Position numbers and translations under genes: made by a program. The notes beneath the pieces were generated by a model. That model saw only the letters and a program-made list of their open reading frames with translations. It was not told the DNA's origin and searched no databases. A stretch of 57,348 nt of DNA from Loigolactobacillus jiayinensis (GTDB lineage: Bacteria > Bacillota > Bacilli > Lactobacillales > Lactobacillaceae), in the NCBI RefSeq assembly GCF_003946445.1, contig NZ_RHOF01000024.1, positions 1 through 57,348 on the forward strand, written 5' to 3'. This document shows, one piece after another, positions 44,199-52,782 of this stretch (positions within the stretch are counted from its first letter, which is position 1; each line of letters begins with the position of its first letter).

Positions 44199-44795
44199 TT
44201 ACATTGTCATATCAACTTCGTTAGTTAAGCTTGCAACTTGGCTGGTTGCGTTAAATACCCGCGTGACGCGTGTGACCCAGAGATCAGCAGGTAATTCTTC
44301 CTTAAACATGATTTCTAGAACTAAAACCATTTGGTGGGCTAATACTTGCGCGGTCAGTGAATCAGTTAAGCGTTGGTCGATCAAGGCTGCCTGAATACCC
44401 GCCTCATAAGTGGCCCACATCTGTAATAAACGATTGCTAAGCTCAGGATTGCGAATCACGTTGGCCATAAGTTCACGCGTGATCAGCATTAAATTGGTCG
44501 TGGTTTCATCGGTCGGCAAGGTTTCAGTGAATTGATGAAATGCTGGCCATAAGTTAGCAACGGATGTTTGTTGTTGAATTAGATGACGAACACCACTAAG
44601 CAACGTGGTTTCGTTGTTGAACATAATATCGTCTTTGCTTTTGAAATAAGTAAATAGCGTTTTTGGTGCGATACTGGCTTGCTTCGCGATTTCGGCAACC
44701 GTTACTTTATCAAAGCCTTTCTCGTCGAATAAGTGCATCGCGACAGCAACGATCTCCTGCCGCTTGAGCGCTTTTTTGCGTTCACGCAGTCCCAT
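44199..44795 (-). CDS. TetR-family transcriptional regulator
   Basis: TetR repressor of 198 residues. Helix-turn-helix: IVAVAMHLFDEKGFDKVTVAEIAKQASIAPKTLFTYFKSKDDIMF. ATG 44795 is chosen because GGAGG lies 8 nt upstream. A 14-bp palindrome overlaps its promoter region, suggesting autoregulation. It is flanked by another TetR gene and the AI-2E-family gene; the target is unknown. Confidence 0.88.
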   Translation of the reverse strand: MGLRERKKALKRQEIVAVAMHLFDEKGFDKVTVAEIAKQASIAPKTLFTYFKSKDDIMFNNETTLLSGVRHLIQQQTSVANLWPAFHQFTETLPTDETTTNLMLITRELMANVIRNPELSNRLLQMWATYEAGIQAALIDQRLTDSLTAQVLAHQMVLVLEIMFKEELPADLWVTRVTRVFNATSQVASLTNEVDMTM

Positions 44796-44828
44796 AAGTA
44801 ATGCCTCCAATTAATTGTTATAACCCGT

Positions 44829-44842
44829 TCAATATATATTGA
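44829..44842. promoter_or_regulatory. Palindrome at the TetR gene promoter
   Basis: TCAATATATATTGA, a perfect 14-bp palindrome 34-47 nt upstream of the start codon, overlapping -10-like sequences. Candidate autoregulatory operator. Confidence 0.5.
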
Positions 44843-44997
44843 GAATATACGAGTTAATAGCTCCCAATAACGCGTGGTAGCGCATTTTGATAGTTAACAC
44901 GTAATTACATTACCAAATTATACAGCATCAAAGAAATAGTTGGGTAAATTCTGTGTAGATTTAGCAAATTATAGGCAAATTCTCATTGACTTCCCAT

Positions 44998-46143
44998 TCA
45001 GGACTCATCGTTAGACCTAGGATTGTACCAACTTGAATGTTTACGGTACCAATTGAATAGGCGGCTGATAATGATCTTCAAGACAGCATAACCGGGGATG
45101 CCTAAAATAACGCCGACTAAGCCAAATAATTTACCAGCAGTTAATAGCACGATTGCGATGGTGACTGGATGCATCGCCATATTGCTGCCCATCACCAGTG
45201 GCGAGATCACTTGAGTTTCCAACAGCCATTCAATGAAGAAGACAACGATAACAGCAAAGAACATTTGCAGCGAAGTTAGGCCACCGATGATCAAGGCTGG
45301 GATCATGGCCAAGGTGGAGCCAAGATAAGGAATTAAATTTAATGGGCCTGCTAGTAAGCCTAGAACTAGAGCAAAACGCAAGCCGATGATGCTATAGCCA
45401 ACCATAAAAATAATGGAGACGAAAAAGGCTACCGTGATCTGGCCTTGAATATATTGGCCGACCTTAGTGCTGATTTCATTGAGTAGATCTAACAAGGTGG
45501 CACGGTAGCGTCTAGGCAATAATTTAGCCACATAATCTGGAAAATGACGGCCGTCTTTGAGCATGAAAAAAAGCAAAAATGGAGCAGTAGCAAGCGTGAT
45601 CACAATATTACCAACGGCATTAATGATCGTGCCTAACTGGGAAAAAGTACCGTCGATCAAGTTGCCGTTTTTACCACCAAAGAATTTCGTGATATCATTA
45701 CCAATCTCATTCATATCAATAAAGTCAGGCCAGTGCTGTTCATCGGCAATATTAGTGACGACTTTGGTCAGCTCACGCCAATATTGCGGTGCTGAGCTAG
45801 CAAAACTTTGTACCTGTTGTTGCACTGCAGGAATAAATTGGCGCATGCCTAAGCTGATGAGCAACACTAAGATGATAAATAAACCGGCAATCGTCAGCAC
45901 ACGTTTAACGTGCCAACGGCGTTCTAATAAATTGACCAGTGGCACCATTAAGTAATATAAAACGCCAGCAACAATAAAAGGCGGCGCAATCGTCGCTAAA
46001 AACTGACCTAGCGGATCAAGTAGCCAAGTTAATTTAGTGGCGATCCAGATCACCACTAAGCCTAATAAAATATTAAGTAGATAGATGGTTCCCTTATTAT
46101 TGAGAAAAAGTCGTGCGAACCAAGTCGTCGGTTTGTTCGGCAT
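44998..46143 (-). CDS. AI-2E/PerM-family membrane protein
   Basis: Integral membrane protein of 381 residues in the UPF0118/AI-2E transporter family. It has two N-terminal helices, a soluble region (about 90-200), then five or six helices. Family features include GQYIQGQITVAFFVSIIFMVGYSIIGLRFALVLGLLAGPLNLIPYLG and the C-terminal TAGKLFGLVGVILGIPGYAVLKI. Some members export autoinducer-2, others act as Na+/H+ antiporters; which applies here is not known. The C-terminal tail is basic. Confidence 0.9.
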   Translation of the reverse strand: MPNKPTTWFARLFLNNKGTIYLLNILLGLVVIWIATKLTWLLDPLGQFLATIAPPFIVAGVLYYLMVPLVNLLERRWHVKRVLTIAGLFIILVLLISLGMRQFIPAVQQQVQSFASSAPQYWRELTKVVTNIADEQHWPDFIDMNEIGNDITKFFGGKNGNLIDGTFSQLGTIINAVGNIVITLATAPFLLFFMLKDGRHFPDYVAKLLPRRYRATLLDLLNEISTKVGQYIQGQITVAFFVSIIFMVGYSIIGLRFALVLGLLAGPLNLIPYLGSTLAMIPALIIGGLTSLQMFFAVIVVFFIEWLLETQVISPLVMGSNMAMHPVTIAIVLLTAGKLFGLVGVILGIPGYAVLKIIISRLFNWYRKHSSWYNPRSNDES

Positions 46144-46216
46144 AAGTAGCGCCTACTTTCTTAATATAATTGTAGCTCTAGCATAGCATTATTACTGTCA
46201 TAACACAGCTAAAGTA

Positions 46217-47401
46217 CTAATGCAGCAAGTAGTCTAGGGTTACCGTGCCAGCTGCTTTGGCGGCAATCAGGATGCTTTTTTCATTCAGCAGAAAGTTCGG
46301 GCTGTGATGAGGATGAGTAAGATGGTCAGTCGGCATACAACCAACATAGAAGAAACAGCTTGGCACCTGTTGTGCGTAATAGGCGAAATCCTCTGACGGA
46401 TCTTGGGGGCCATAATCGGTAACCGCGCTGATTTCTGGAAGTGCAGCTTGGTTTAGCGCAGCGACAACTTGTTGTGTTAATTGGGGGTCGTTAACTAATA
46501 CAGGATAATTGTCGTCGTAATCCAGTTGTGCAGTGACGCCGAACATGGCCTCAACGCCGTGAATAATTTGTTCAATTTGCGCACGAATTAATTTACGCGT
46601 GCTTTCCTGCATAACGCGAACGTCACCTTTGATCGTGACGCTTTCTTTAATGGCGTTGAAACTGCCAACACCATCGAAGGAGCCGATGGTCACACTGGCC
46701 GTTGCGAAAGGATCAATTCGACGTGCAACTACGGTTTGTAGCGCGGTAACAAAATAACTACCGGCGACAATGGCGTCATTGGCCAATTGCGGCATCGATG
46801 CATGACCGCCTTTACCGATGAATTTTACGGTAAAATTTGAGCGGCCAGTTTGACTCTCGCCTAAATGATAACCAATCGTGCCGGTAGCCATCGAGGTCAT
46901 TACATGGGCACCAATCACGTTATCAACGCCATCAAGACAGCCAGCAGCAATCATACTTTTGGCACCACCAGGAGAAACTTCTTCAGCCGGCTGATGCAAA
47001 ATACGAATCGAGCCACGCAATTGGTCCTTTAGTGCAATCAAATTTTTCGCCAGCACCAGTAAATAAGCGGTGTGGGCGTCATGACCGCAAGCATGCATAA
47101 CGCCTGGGTTCTGTGATTTAAAAGGTAAATCGTTGTCTTCTTGTACTGCCAACGCATCAAAGTCGGCGCGCAATGCTAATTTAGGTCCCGGCCGACCGCT
47201 ATCGATATCCACCACGATGCCATAACCAGTGCCGCAATCATGTACTTGGCAGTCTAAGTCTTGATAAAATTGTTTGATGTAAGCTGCAGTTTTTTGCTCA
47301 TGAAATGATAATTCGGGATGCGCATGTAAATGTCGACGAATGGCGATCATTTCAGCTTCAGCGGCATCTAAACGGGCCATTAGTTCAGTTTGTAAATTCA
47401 T
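46217..47401 (-). CDS. M20-family amidohydrolase
   Basis: Metal-dependent peptidase/amidohydrolase of 394 residues, subfamily of hippurate, indole-acetyl-amino-acid and N-acetyldiaminopimelate hydrolases. Metal ligands are in GVMHACGHDAHTAYLL (about residues 100-115) and LHQPAEEVSPGGAKSM (about 135-150, with the catalytic Glu pair). DYGPQDPSEDFAYYAQQVPSCFFYVG is near the C-terminus. A lid domain lies at about 185-300. Substrate not identifiable from sequence; no lysine-biosynthesis genes are nearby. Confidence 0.9.
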   Translation of the reverse strand: MNLQTELMARLDAAEAEMIAIRRHLHAHPELSFHEQKTAAYIKQFYQDLDCQVHDCGTGYGIVVDIDSGRPGPKLALRADFDALAVQEDNDLPFKSQNPGVMHACGHDAHTAYLLVLAKNLIALKDQLRGSIRILHQPAEEVSPGGAKSMIAAGCLDGVDNVIGAHVMTSMATGTIGYHLGESQTGRSNFTVKFIGKGGHASMPQLANDAIVAGSYFVTALQTVVARRIDPFATASVTIGSFDGVGSFNAIKESVTIKGDVRVMQESTRKLIRAQIEQIIHGVEAMFGVTAQLDYDDNYPVLVNDPQLTQQVVAALNQAALPEISAVTDYGPQDPSEDFAYYAQQVPSCFFYVGCMPTDHLTHPHHSPNFLLNEKSILIAAKAAGTVTLDYLLH

Positions 47402-47656
47402 TAGTTAGCTTCCTTTCACATTAGAACACTTTAAATATAGCATAGAAAAAGCTAAAATATTGAGTTCGGTGTTTGGTCCATTAGCTCCGAGCAAAGATAG
47501 TAGCGTCAAATGTGGCCCCAATGGTAATATAATGAAGCAAACGCTTTCGCAATAATTTTTTCAGCTGTAGGATTATATGATCACTGTAGTAAAACAATGG
47601 CTGTCGTAGAACAAATCTGGTTGTTGTATTTTAGAAATCATAAAGGAGTAAAGCTT

Positions 47657-48277
47657 ATGACTAGTGAACAGCGCCGTGACCCACTTAAGGACGATTTATT
47701 GACCCCGGAAAATGCTGCCTTTTTACTCATTGACTATCAACCAATTCAAGTTAATTCAATCAATTCAATGAATCGCTCGCAAATGGTAAAAAATGTGAGC
47801 TATGCGATTAGGTTGATGCAAGCTTTCAAAATTCCTATTATTTTGTCCACAGTTAATGTTAAGACGCATAAAAATCCCGATACAATTCCACAGCTTAAAA
47901 CATTGATGCCTGATGTTCCCAGCTATGATCGTACAACAATCAATGCTTGGGAGGATGAAGAATTTTATGCGGCGGTTAAAAAAACTGGGCGCAAGAAATT
48001 AATTATTGCTGCACTATGGACGGAAGCTTGTCTAACTTTCCCGGCAATGGATGCATTACGTGAAGGTTTTGATGTTTATCCAGTAGTCGATGCTGTCGGT
48101 GGCACAACTAAAACTGCACACGATGCTGCATTGCGACGGGTAGAAAATGCTGGGGCACAACCAACAAGTATTCCGCAACTAGCGTGTGAATTGCAACGCG
48201 ATTGGAATCGCGCTAGCACAGTGGCTGATTTTTCTGATGTTTTAACAGATTTTGGGGCTTTTTTACATTTCTCGTAA
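47657..48277 (+). CDS. Isochorismatase-family cysteine hydrolase
   Basis: Cytoplasmic hydrolase of 206 residues, YcaC-like branch. The catalytic triad is visible: Asp26 in LLIDYQP, Lys near 113 in KKTGRKKLIIAAL, and Cys125 in WTEACLTFPAMDAL. The cis-peptide VVDAVGGTTKTAHDAAL follows. ATG 47657 has AAAGGAG 8-9 nt upstream. An 11-of-14 cre-like sequence (near 47537-47550) lies upstream, too weak to rely on. Substrate unknown, possibly a small amide. Own terminator at 48302-48336. Confidence 0.88.
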   Translation: MTSEQRRDPLKDDLLTPENAAFLLIDYQPIQVNSINSMNRSQMVKNVSYAIRLMQAFKIPIILSTVNVKTHKNPDTIPQLKTLMPDVPSYDRTTINAWEDEEFYAAVKKTGRKKLIIAALWTEACLTFPAMDALREGFDVYPVVDAVGGTTKTAHDAALRRVENAGAQPTSIPQLACELQRDWNRASTVADFSDVLTDFGAFLHFS

Positions 48278-48301
48278 CAACTATCTATTTAAAATCAAAG
48301 T

Positions 48302-48336
48302 AAGCGTCACTGGCATTTTTGCTAGTGGCGCTTTTT
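48302..48336 (+). terminator. Terminator after the isochorismatase-like gene
   Basis: AAGCGTCACT ... AGTGGCGCTT followed by TTT. Confidence 0.8.
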
Positions 48337-48386
48337 CAGAAAATAAAAAATGTTTTTATTGATATCAATGGCTTTTAGCCAATACA

Positions 48387-48391
48387 CGAAC
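48387..48391 (+). promoter_or_regulatory. PurBox-like site upstream of the NCS2 permease promoter
   Basis: CGAAC within ACACGAACATTAAATG, matching the lactococcal/bacillar PurR box core CGAAC with AT-rich flanks. It lies about 43 nt upstream of the -10 at 48434. Confidence 0.5.
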
Positions 48392-48410
48392 ATTAAATGT
48401 AAATTCAGCC

Positions 48411-48439
48411 TTGAATATTCCTAATCGTAGCACTATACT
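48411..48439 (+). promoter_or_regulatory. Promoter of the NCS2 permease gene
   Basis: TTGAAT (48411-48416), 17-nt spacer, TATACT (48434-48439), leaving a leader of about 200 nt. Confidence 0.65.
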
Positions 48440-48454
48440 ATTTTCAACCTATTT

Positions 48455-48481
48455 GTTCGTCTATTGCCGGTAAATACGAAC
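48455..48481. promoter_or_regulatory. Inverted pair of PurBox-like sites
   Basis: GTTCG (48455-48459) and CGAAC (48477-48481) face each other across 17 nt, the arrangement PurR uses in Bacillus. They lie just downstream of the promoter, where PurR would repress. Confidence 0.5.
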
Positions 48482-48571
48482 GTAAAATCATTTATCGACT
48501 TAAACTAGGGTAATAAACGAATGATTAGGCGAGTTGGATAGTGCTCTGAAATAGATTTTTGGTTAAATATC

Positions 48572-48612
48572 AGGAACATCAAAAGTTATTAGCGTTCCTT
48601 AGCTAATAACTT
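48572..48612 (+). promoter_or_regulatory. Mutually exclusive hairpins in the permease leader
   Basis: AGGAAC (48572-48577) can pair with GTTCCT (48594-48599). Alternatively AAGTTATTAGC (48583-48593) pairs with GCTAATAACTT (48602-48612). The 11-bp second stem and the first cannot form together. No T-run follows, so control at translation is more likely than termination. Confidence 0.45.
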
Positions 48613-48643
48613 AACCTTATACTGTGGAATAGAGGAAAACATT

Positions 48644-49990
48644 GTGGCAAGCGAGAAAAATTTAATTATCGGACCTGATGAACCGCTGAAGAATCATACT
48701 GCAGCAGTGCTAGGGCTGCAGCACGTATTAGCAATGGATGTTTACGTGCCACCGTTTATCATTGCTGGGTTATTGGCAATGAGTATGGATGCTAAAATGG
48801 GTCTGATTCAAGCCACTTTTTTTGCTGCGGGGATTGGAACCATTTTGCAAACTAAGTTTTTTATGAAAATGCCTATGACACAGGGACCTTCGTTTGTACC
48901 AATTGGTGCCATTGCGGGTATTTATTTAGCTAATGGTGGTGGCCGCAACGGCTTAGCCACAGTGTTCGGCTCGTTGTTAGTGGGCGCTGTTTTAGTGATT
49001 CTATTTGGCCTAACTGGTTTCTTTCAGAAAATCATTCGTAAATTGGTGCCGTCATTAGTCGGTGGAACGATCATTACCGTAGTTGGTTTATCACTAATTC
49101 CTTCGGCTTTAAACGATAATATTTTTCATGCAAGTGGTAATTTAAATCAGAATGTTTTACTAGGTGTGTTGACTGCTGCCATTTTAGTTACCTGCGTTGC
49201 AATCAGTTTGCGGTTTCCGCGGTTGGAACGTATTTTTAAGGTGAGTTCGATCATCATTGCGTTGTTAGGTGGGTCAATTATTGCAGCCGCGATGGGGCGT
49301 TTCTCTTTTAAAACAGTGGCGGCTGCGCCATGGTTTAGTTTGCCGCATTTTGCGGTGACCAGTTACGGTTTTCATTTTTCATTATCGGCGATTTTGACTA
49401 TGGTCATTATTTATGCAGTGTTGTTGACGGAAACATCAGGCACGTGGTTCGCCATGAGCGCTGTATTGCATCAACCGATGACAGATAAGCAATGGAATCG
49501 CGGTATTATTGGCGAAGGTATCAGTTGCTTGATTGCTGCCTTGGCTGGCGCAACACCAGTAACGGGGTACTCAACCAATGCCGGCGTTGTTTCGATTACC
49601 GGTGTTGCCAGTAAAAAAGCCTTTGTTGCCGCCGGCGTTTGGTTTATCGGTTTTAGTTTTATTGGTAAATTAGCGGCATTTCTAGCGGCAATTCCAGCTG
49701 CCGTTATCGGCGGGGTCTTCGCCATTATTTGTTCAACGATTATGTTGAGTGGTTTGCAAGTGATTCGCCAGCAAGAATTTGCTGAACGTGATCTTTATAT
49801 TCTTGGAATTCCAATTATTATGACCTTGGCATTAATTTTAATTCCAAGTCAATTAACCAAGGAAGCACCGCAAATGATTCAATATTTACTTAGCTCACCA
49901 ATTGCGGTCAGTGCGTTATTGGCTATTGTGCTGAATCAAATTTTACCGAAAAAAATGGTTGCTAAGACAGCAATGCCCGTTGAAGATTAA
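48644..49990 (+). CDS. NCS2-family nucleobase permease (purine/xanthine type)
   Basis: Proton-coupled nucleobase importer of 448 residues with about fourteen membrane segments. The NCS2 motif GLQHVLAM is at residues 24-31, the TM3 region reads TQGPSFVPIGAIAGI, and the signature TM10 region ATPVTGYSTNAGVVSITGVASK is near residue 305. Branch features resemble xanthine/uric acid rather than uracil permeases, and PurBox-like sites upstream favour a purine. GTG start with GAGGAAAA upstream. Confidence 0.88.
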   Translation: MASEKNLIIGPDEPLKNHTAAVLGLQHVLAMDVYVPPFIIAGLLAMSMDAKMGLIQATFFAAGIGTILQTKFFMKMPMTQGPSFVPIGAIAGIYLANGGGRNGLATVFGSLLVGAVLVILFGLTGFFQKIIRKLVPSLVGGTIITVVGLSLIPSALNDNIFHASGNLNQNVLLGVLTAAILVTCVAISLRFPRLERIFKVSSIIIALLGGSIIAAAMGRFSFKTVAAAPWFSLPHFAVTSYGFHFSLSAILTMVIIYAVLLTETSGTWFAMSAVLHQPMTDKQWNRGIIGEGISCLIAALAGATPVTGYSTNAGVVSITGVASKKAFVAAGVWFIGFSFIGKLAAFLAAIPAAVIGGVFAIICSTIMLSGLQVIRQQEFAERDLYILGIPIIMTLALILIPSQLTKEAPQMIQYLLSSPIAVSALLAIVLNQILPKKMVAKTAMPVED

Positions 49991-50149
49991 TTAGCTTAGC
50001 GCTATACTACTTAGTATTGACTTGGGCCTCAAACGACTGCTTGTAGTATTTTGCAAGGAATGCTGTACTGACAAGATAGTCGTTGCAGGCAACACAACAT
50101 AGGTATCTTTACGGATGCCCTTAATTAAATAAGTATTTGCTATAAGTTA

Positions 50150-50187
50150 GTGACGTCACACTTGAGTTGAGTGTGGCGTTTTTTTTC
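50150..50187 (+). terminator. Terminator after the NCS2 permease
   Basis: ACGTCACACT - TGAGTTG - AGTGTGGCGT followed by TTTTTTT. Confidence 0.8.
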
Positions 50188-50225
50188 AAATACTTAGTTA
50201 AACTTACATTTGAAAGCAGGGATGA

Positions 50226-51620
50226 ATGATGCAACAGCGTCTTTCCCGCGCGACAATTTTAAGTATTATCGCGACGGGATTATTGAGTTTTATGGGAACT
50301 TTGGTGGAAACATCGCTTAATGTAACCTTTGCGACTTTGACCAAGCAAATGAACGTTAACTTGGCAACGATTCAGTGGCTGACCACTGGCTATTTACTGT
50401 TAACGACTTTAACCATGATTGCGTCGGCCCATTTAATTAAACGTTATCCGGTTAAAACATTATTTTTAGTCGCAATTACTTGTTTTACGCTGGGTGATTT
50501 ATTGAGTGCAGTAGCGCCTAGTTTCCCAATTATCCTATTAGGTCGTTTGATTCAGGCTTTTTCAACTGGCTTGTCGATTCCACTGATGTTCCACATTATT
50601 TTAACGTCAGTACCACCGCGGCGTTTAGCGACTTATAACGGTATGGCCGCAATGCTGATTGCGTTGGGCCCTGCGTTAGGCCCAACTTATGGCGGTTTAC
50701 TGACCGCAGCATGGTCGTGGCGAATGATTTTTTGGTTACTACTGCCGCTGATCGTGATCATTTTCTTTATTGGTTTGTTTAATTTGGACTTACAGCCATT
50801 GGCGCGCCAAGATCGGTTTGATTTCTGGGGTTTTGGTATACTGGCATTGATTTTATTCTTAGTTGACTATACGTTTAACCGTGCGGCTAAGGTCGGCTTT
50901 CTCAGCTGGCATTTCTGGGGCTTATTACTGGTCAGCATTATATTGATGCTTGGTTTTTATATTTATAACCAGCATTCTAGCCGGCACTTGATCGACTTTT
51001 CGATTTTGAAAAATGGCATCGTCAGCTGGCATTTATTAGGCTATTTCTTATTGCAATTCATCAATATCGGTTTAGCATTTGTTATTCCACAAGTAGCACA
51101 ATATATTCTTGGGCAAAATTCGTTTGTCGCTGGGATGATTTTATTGCCGGGGGCCTTACTCGGTGTGCTTGTCGCACCATTAGCTGGCCGCTGGATGGAT
51201 CGCTTGCAGACGCCATTACCAATTGTGATCGGCCACGCTATTTTTCTAATTGGGGCCGCGTTGTTCGTTATTTATGATCACAACTTAACGGTGGGTCTGT
51301 TGATCGCCTTTTACTTTATTCTACGTTTAGGTTTCAACATGGCGTTTGGTAACACGATCAGTCACGCTAGCGTTCAAGTACAGCCTAAGCAAAAAGCCGA
51401 CATCAACGCGACATTTAATATGACGCAGCAGTATGCTGGCTCATTGGGCACCAATATTTTTGCCGCGGTTATTGGTGTTTTCCAACTGAAACATATTGCT
51501 TTAAGTGTGAGTACTGCGCAAGGGGCTTTGGTCGATTACTGGTTGATCGCAGTGTTGGCGATCATCGGGTTGTTTGCTGCTTGGATCAGTTATCGCTTGA
51601 CGATGGAAAAAACTAAATAA
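50226..51620 (+). CDS. MFS exporter, DHA2 family
   Basis: Fourteen-helix drug/proton antiporter of 464 residues. TM1 LSFMGTLVETSLNVTFATL and TM2 TIQWLTTGYLLLTTLTMIASAHLI carry the DHA2 pattern; the motif C region is MLIALGPALGPTYGGLLTAAWSWRMIFW. Substrate unknown; no regulator is adjacent. AGGGATGA precedes the tandem ATG codons at 50226 and 50229. Own terminator follows. Confidence 0.9.
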   Translation: MMQQRLSRATILSIIATGLLSFMGTLVETSLNVTFATLTKQMNVNLATIQWLTTGYLLLTTLTMIASAHLIKRYPVKTLFLVAITCFTLGDLLSAVAPSFPIILLGRLIQAFSTGLSIPLMFHIILTSVPPRRLATYNGMAAMLIALGPALGPTYGGLLTAAWSWRMIFWLLLPLIVIIFFIGLFNLDLQPLARQDRFDFWGFGILALILFLVDYTFNRAAKVGFLSWHFWGLLLVSIILMLGFYIYNQHSSRHLIDFSILKNGIVSWHLLGYFLLQFINIGLAFVIPQVAQYILGQNSFVAGMILLPGALLGVLVAPLAGRWMDRLQTPLPIVIGHAIFLIGAALFVIYDHNLTVGLLIAFYFILRLGFNMAFGNTISHASVQVQPKQKADINATFNMTQQYAGSLGTNIFAAVIGVFQLKHIALSVSTAQGALVDYWLIAVLAIIGLFAAWISYRLTMEKTK

Positions 51621-51621
51621 T

Positions 51622-51655
51622 TAATGGCGTCCAGTGCTGGGCGCCATTTTTGCGG
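51622..51655 (+). terminator. Terminator after the DHA2 exporter
   Basis: ATGGCG ... CGCCAT with TTTTTG following. Confidence 0.7.
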
Positions 51656-51663
51656 TTTATGGG

Positions 51664-52272
51664 TTAATATTGCATAACTGGCGTCCAAAATAGGGCGCCG
51701 TTTTTTGTTAGCGCGTCCAGCTGTGGCTGTAATTTTGCGCGTAAAGCTTGCGGCACAATTGCTTCAATGATCAGTGGCGCATTGTGATGGCCAACTTTGG
51801 CTTGCCAAACGACTTGATCACGACTATAACCTGCCATGGCCTGGCTAACCGTTGCCCATTCAACCTGTTGCTGTTGGAGTAAATGAAGTAATTTGTCAGC
51901 ATCATCCATGCCGATAAAATGATGAGTGCGTTTGATGAAAATTTTTAGCAAATAGGCTGGGGCAGTGGCGGCGCTGTCGATGATGGTGAACTGACCTTGC
52001 TGATTCATTAACTGCTGGAGCGGTTGTTGCAACTGTTGTGCAGTTGGTGCCGCAACAATACTTTCTAAGGTTACTGTTGCGTTATCTGTGGTGGTACCAT
52101 CAAATTCATCGTTGTGTAAGTCATCCTGTTGATCTAGACTTGCGTTACTTTTTCGGATGGTAAAGCCGACATTATAACGTTGTAGCAGTTGACTGAGGGC
52201 TTGGAGTAAGTTTTGTTTTTGTGCAGTACGATCGGCAGTACCACAAGTAATTCTAATTAGTTGTTCAGCCAT
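51664..52272 (-). CDS. DUF190-like protein under fluoride riboswitch control
   Basis: Soluble protein of 202 residues that looks like two related halves. The second half (about 105-200; LLKIFIKRTHHFIGMDDADKLLHLLQQQQVEWATVSQAMAGYSRD ... PLIIEAIVPQALRAKLQPQLDAL) follows the DUF190 (UPF0166) pattern of a PII-like ferredoxin fold. The first half (IRITCGTADRTAQKQNLLQALSQLLQRYNVGFTI, then VTLESIVAAPTAQQLQQPLQQLM) is a divergent repeat of the same pattern. DUF190 genes are often linked to crcB in other bacteria. Here two crcB genes lie upstream on the same strand, and a fluoride riboswitch with terminator stands directly before this gene. GGGGG at 52281-52285 is its ribosome binding site. Confidence 0.75.
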   Translation of the reverse strand: MAEQLIRITCGTADRTAQKQNLLQALSQLLQRYNVGFTIRKSNASLDQQDDLHNDEFDGTTTDNATVTLESIVAAPTAQQLQQPLQQLMNQQGQFTIIDSAATAPAYLLKIFIKRTHHFIGMDDADKLLHLLQQQQVEWATVSQAMAGYSRDQVVWQAKVGHHNAPLIIEAIVPQALRAKLQPQLDALTKNGALFWTPVMQY

Positions 52273-52286
52273 TTTAGATTCCCCCT

Positions 52287-52329
52287 AAAAAAATAACACC
52301 TAGGTCCACAGAAAGAGACCTAGGTGTTA
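52287..52329 (-). terminator. Riboswitch-controlled terminator before the DUF190-like gene
   Basis: On the minus strand TAACACCTAGGTC - TCTTTCTGTG - GACCTAGGTGTTA, a perfect 13-bp stem, followed by TTTTTTT. Its 5' arm contains the AACACC that forms the aptamer pseudoknot. Confidence 0.9.
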
Positions 52330-52361
52330 TCAGCTGACGCGGTTTTAGCAAACACCATTGC
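52323..52361 (-). promoter_or_regulatory. Fluoride riboswitch (crcB motif)
   Basis: On the minus strand: stem GCA/TGC with the conserved loop ATGGTGTT, then AAAACCGC, GCTGAT and AACACC. This reproduces the crcB-motif core (AUGG-UGUU loop, AACCGC, GCUGAU, CCU). Loop bases GGTGTT pair with AACACC to form the pseudoknot. AACACC is also the start of the terminator stem, so fluoride binding should prevent termination and switch the DUF190-like gene on. TGGTAGGAT near 52383-52391 (minus strand) may be an extended -10 promoter. Confidence 0.88.
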
Positions 52362-52419
52362 TTTTATATTTTACGCCTTTATCCTACCACGTTTCCGCTG
52401 AAAAGGGTTAAAGTCTGTC

Positions 52420-52782
52420 TTAAAAAAGGTGGCCGATCGTTAAGCCGATCACGACACAAATAATACCGCCGATCAGGGAACAGCCTAGATAAAGTAACGC
52501 TAGCCGACCGTATTTTTCTTGTTGTAAAAGCAAGGCTTCATAGCTCATGGTGGAAAAGGTAGAAAAGCCGCCACAAGCGCCGGTACCTAGCAATAAGTAA
52601 GCATTAGCATCAGTACCGAAATGACTGGCTAAAATGCCCAGAATCAACGCGGCTAGTAGATTGATTACCAAGGTGGCAAACGGGAAGCGGCTGAGAGCGT
52701 AGCGTTTAATCAATTTTGTGACATCATAACGTAAAATTGCACCAACAGCAGCGCCACCGCCAACTAAGAAATAAGTTGTCAT
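52420..52782 (-). CDS. crcB: Fluoride channel subunit CrcB/Fluc (second of pair)
   Basis: Four-helix fluoride-specific channel protein of 120 residues exporting toxic fluoride. Signature GTGACGGFSTFSTMSYE is near residue 68, with the polar track residues of Fluc. The start overlaps the upstream crcB stop by 4 nt. Paired crcB genes in Gram-positive bacteria form heterodimers with opposite membrane orientation, which the two sequences here probably also do. Confidence 0.94.
   Translation of the reverse strand: MTTYFLVGGGAAVGAILRYDVTKLIKRYALSRFPFATLVINLLAALILGILASHFGTDANAYLLLGTGACGGFSTFSTMSYEALLLQQEKYGRLALLYLGCSLIGGIICVVIGLTIGHLF

Noticed and set aside
47537-47550. cre site before the isochorismatase-like gene
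   Set aside because: Only 11 of 14 consensus positions match on either strand; too weak to list as a feature.
48331-48345. CodY-like sequence TTTTTCAGAAAATA after the isochorismatase-like gene
   Set aside because: 12 of 15 matches but formed by the T-run of a terminator, about 300 nt from the next start; likely coincidence.
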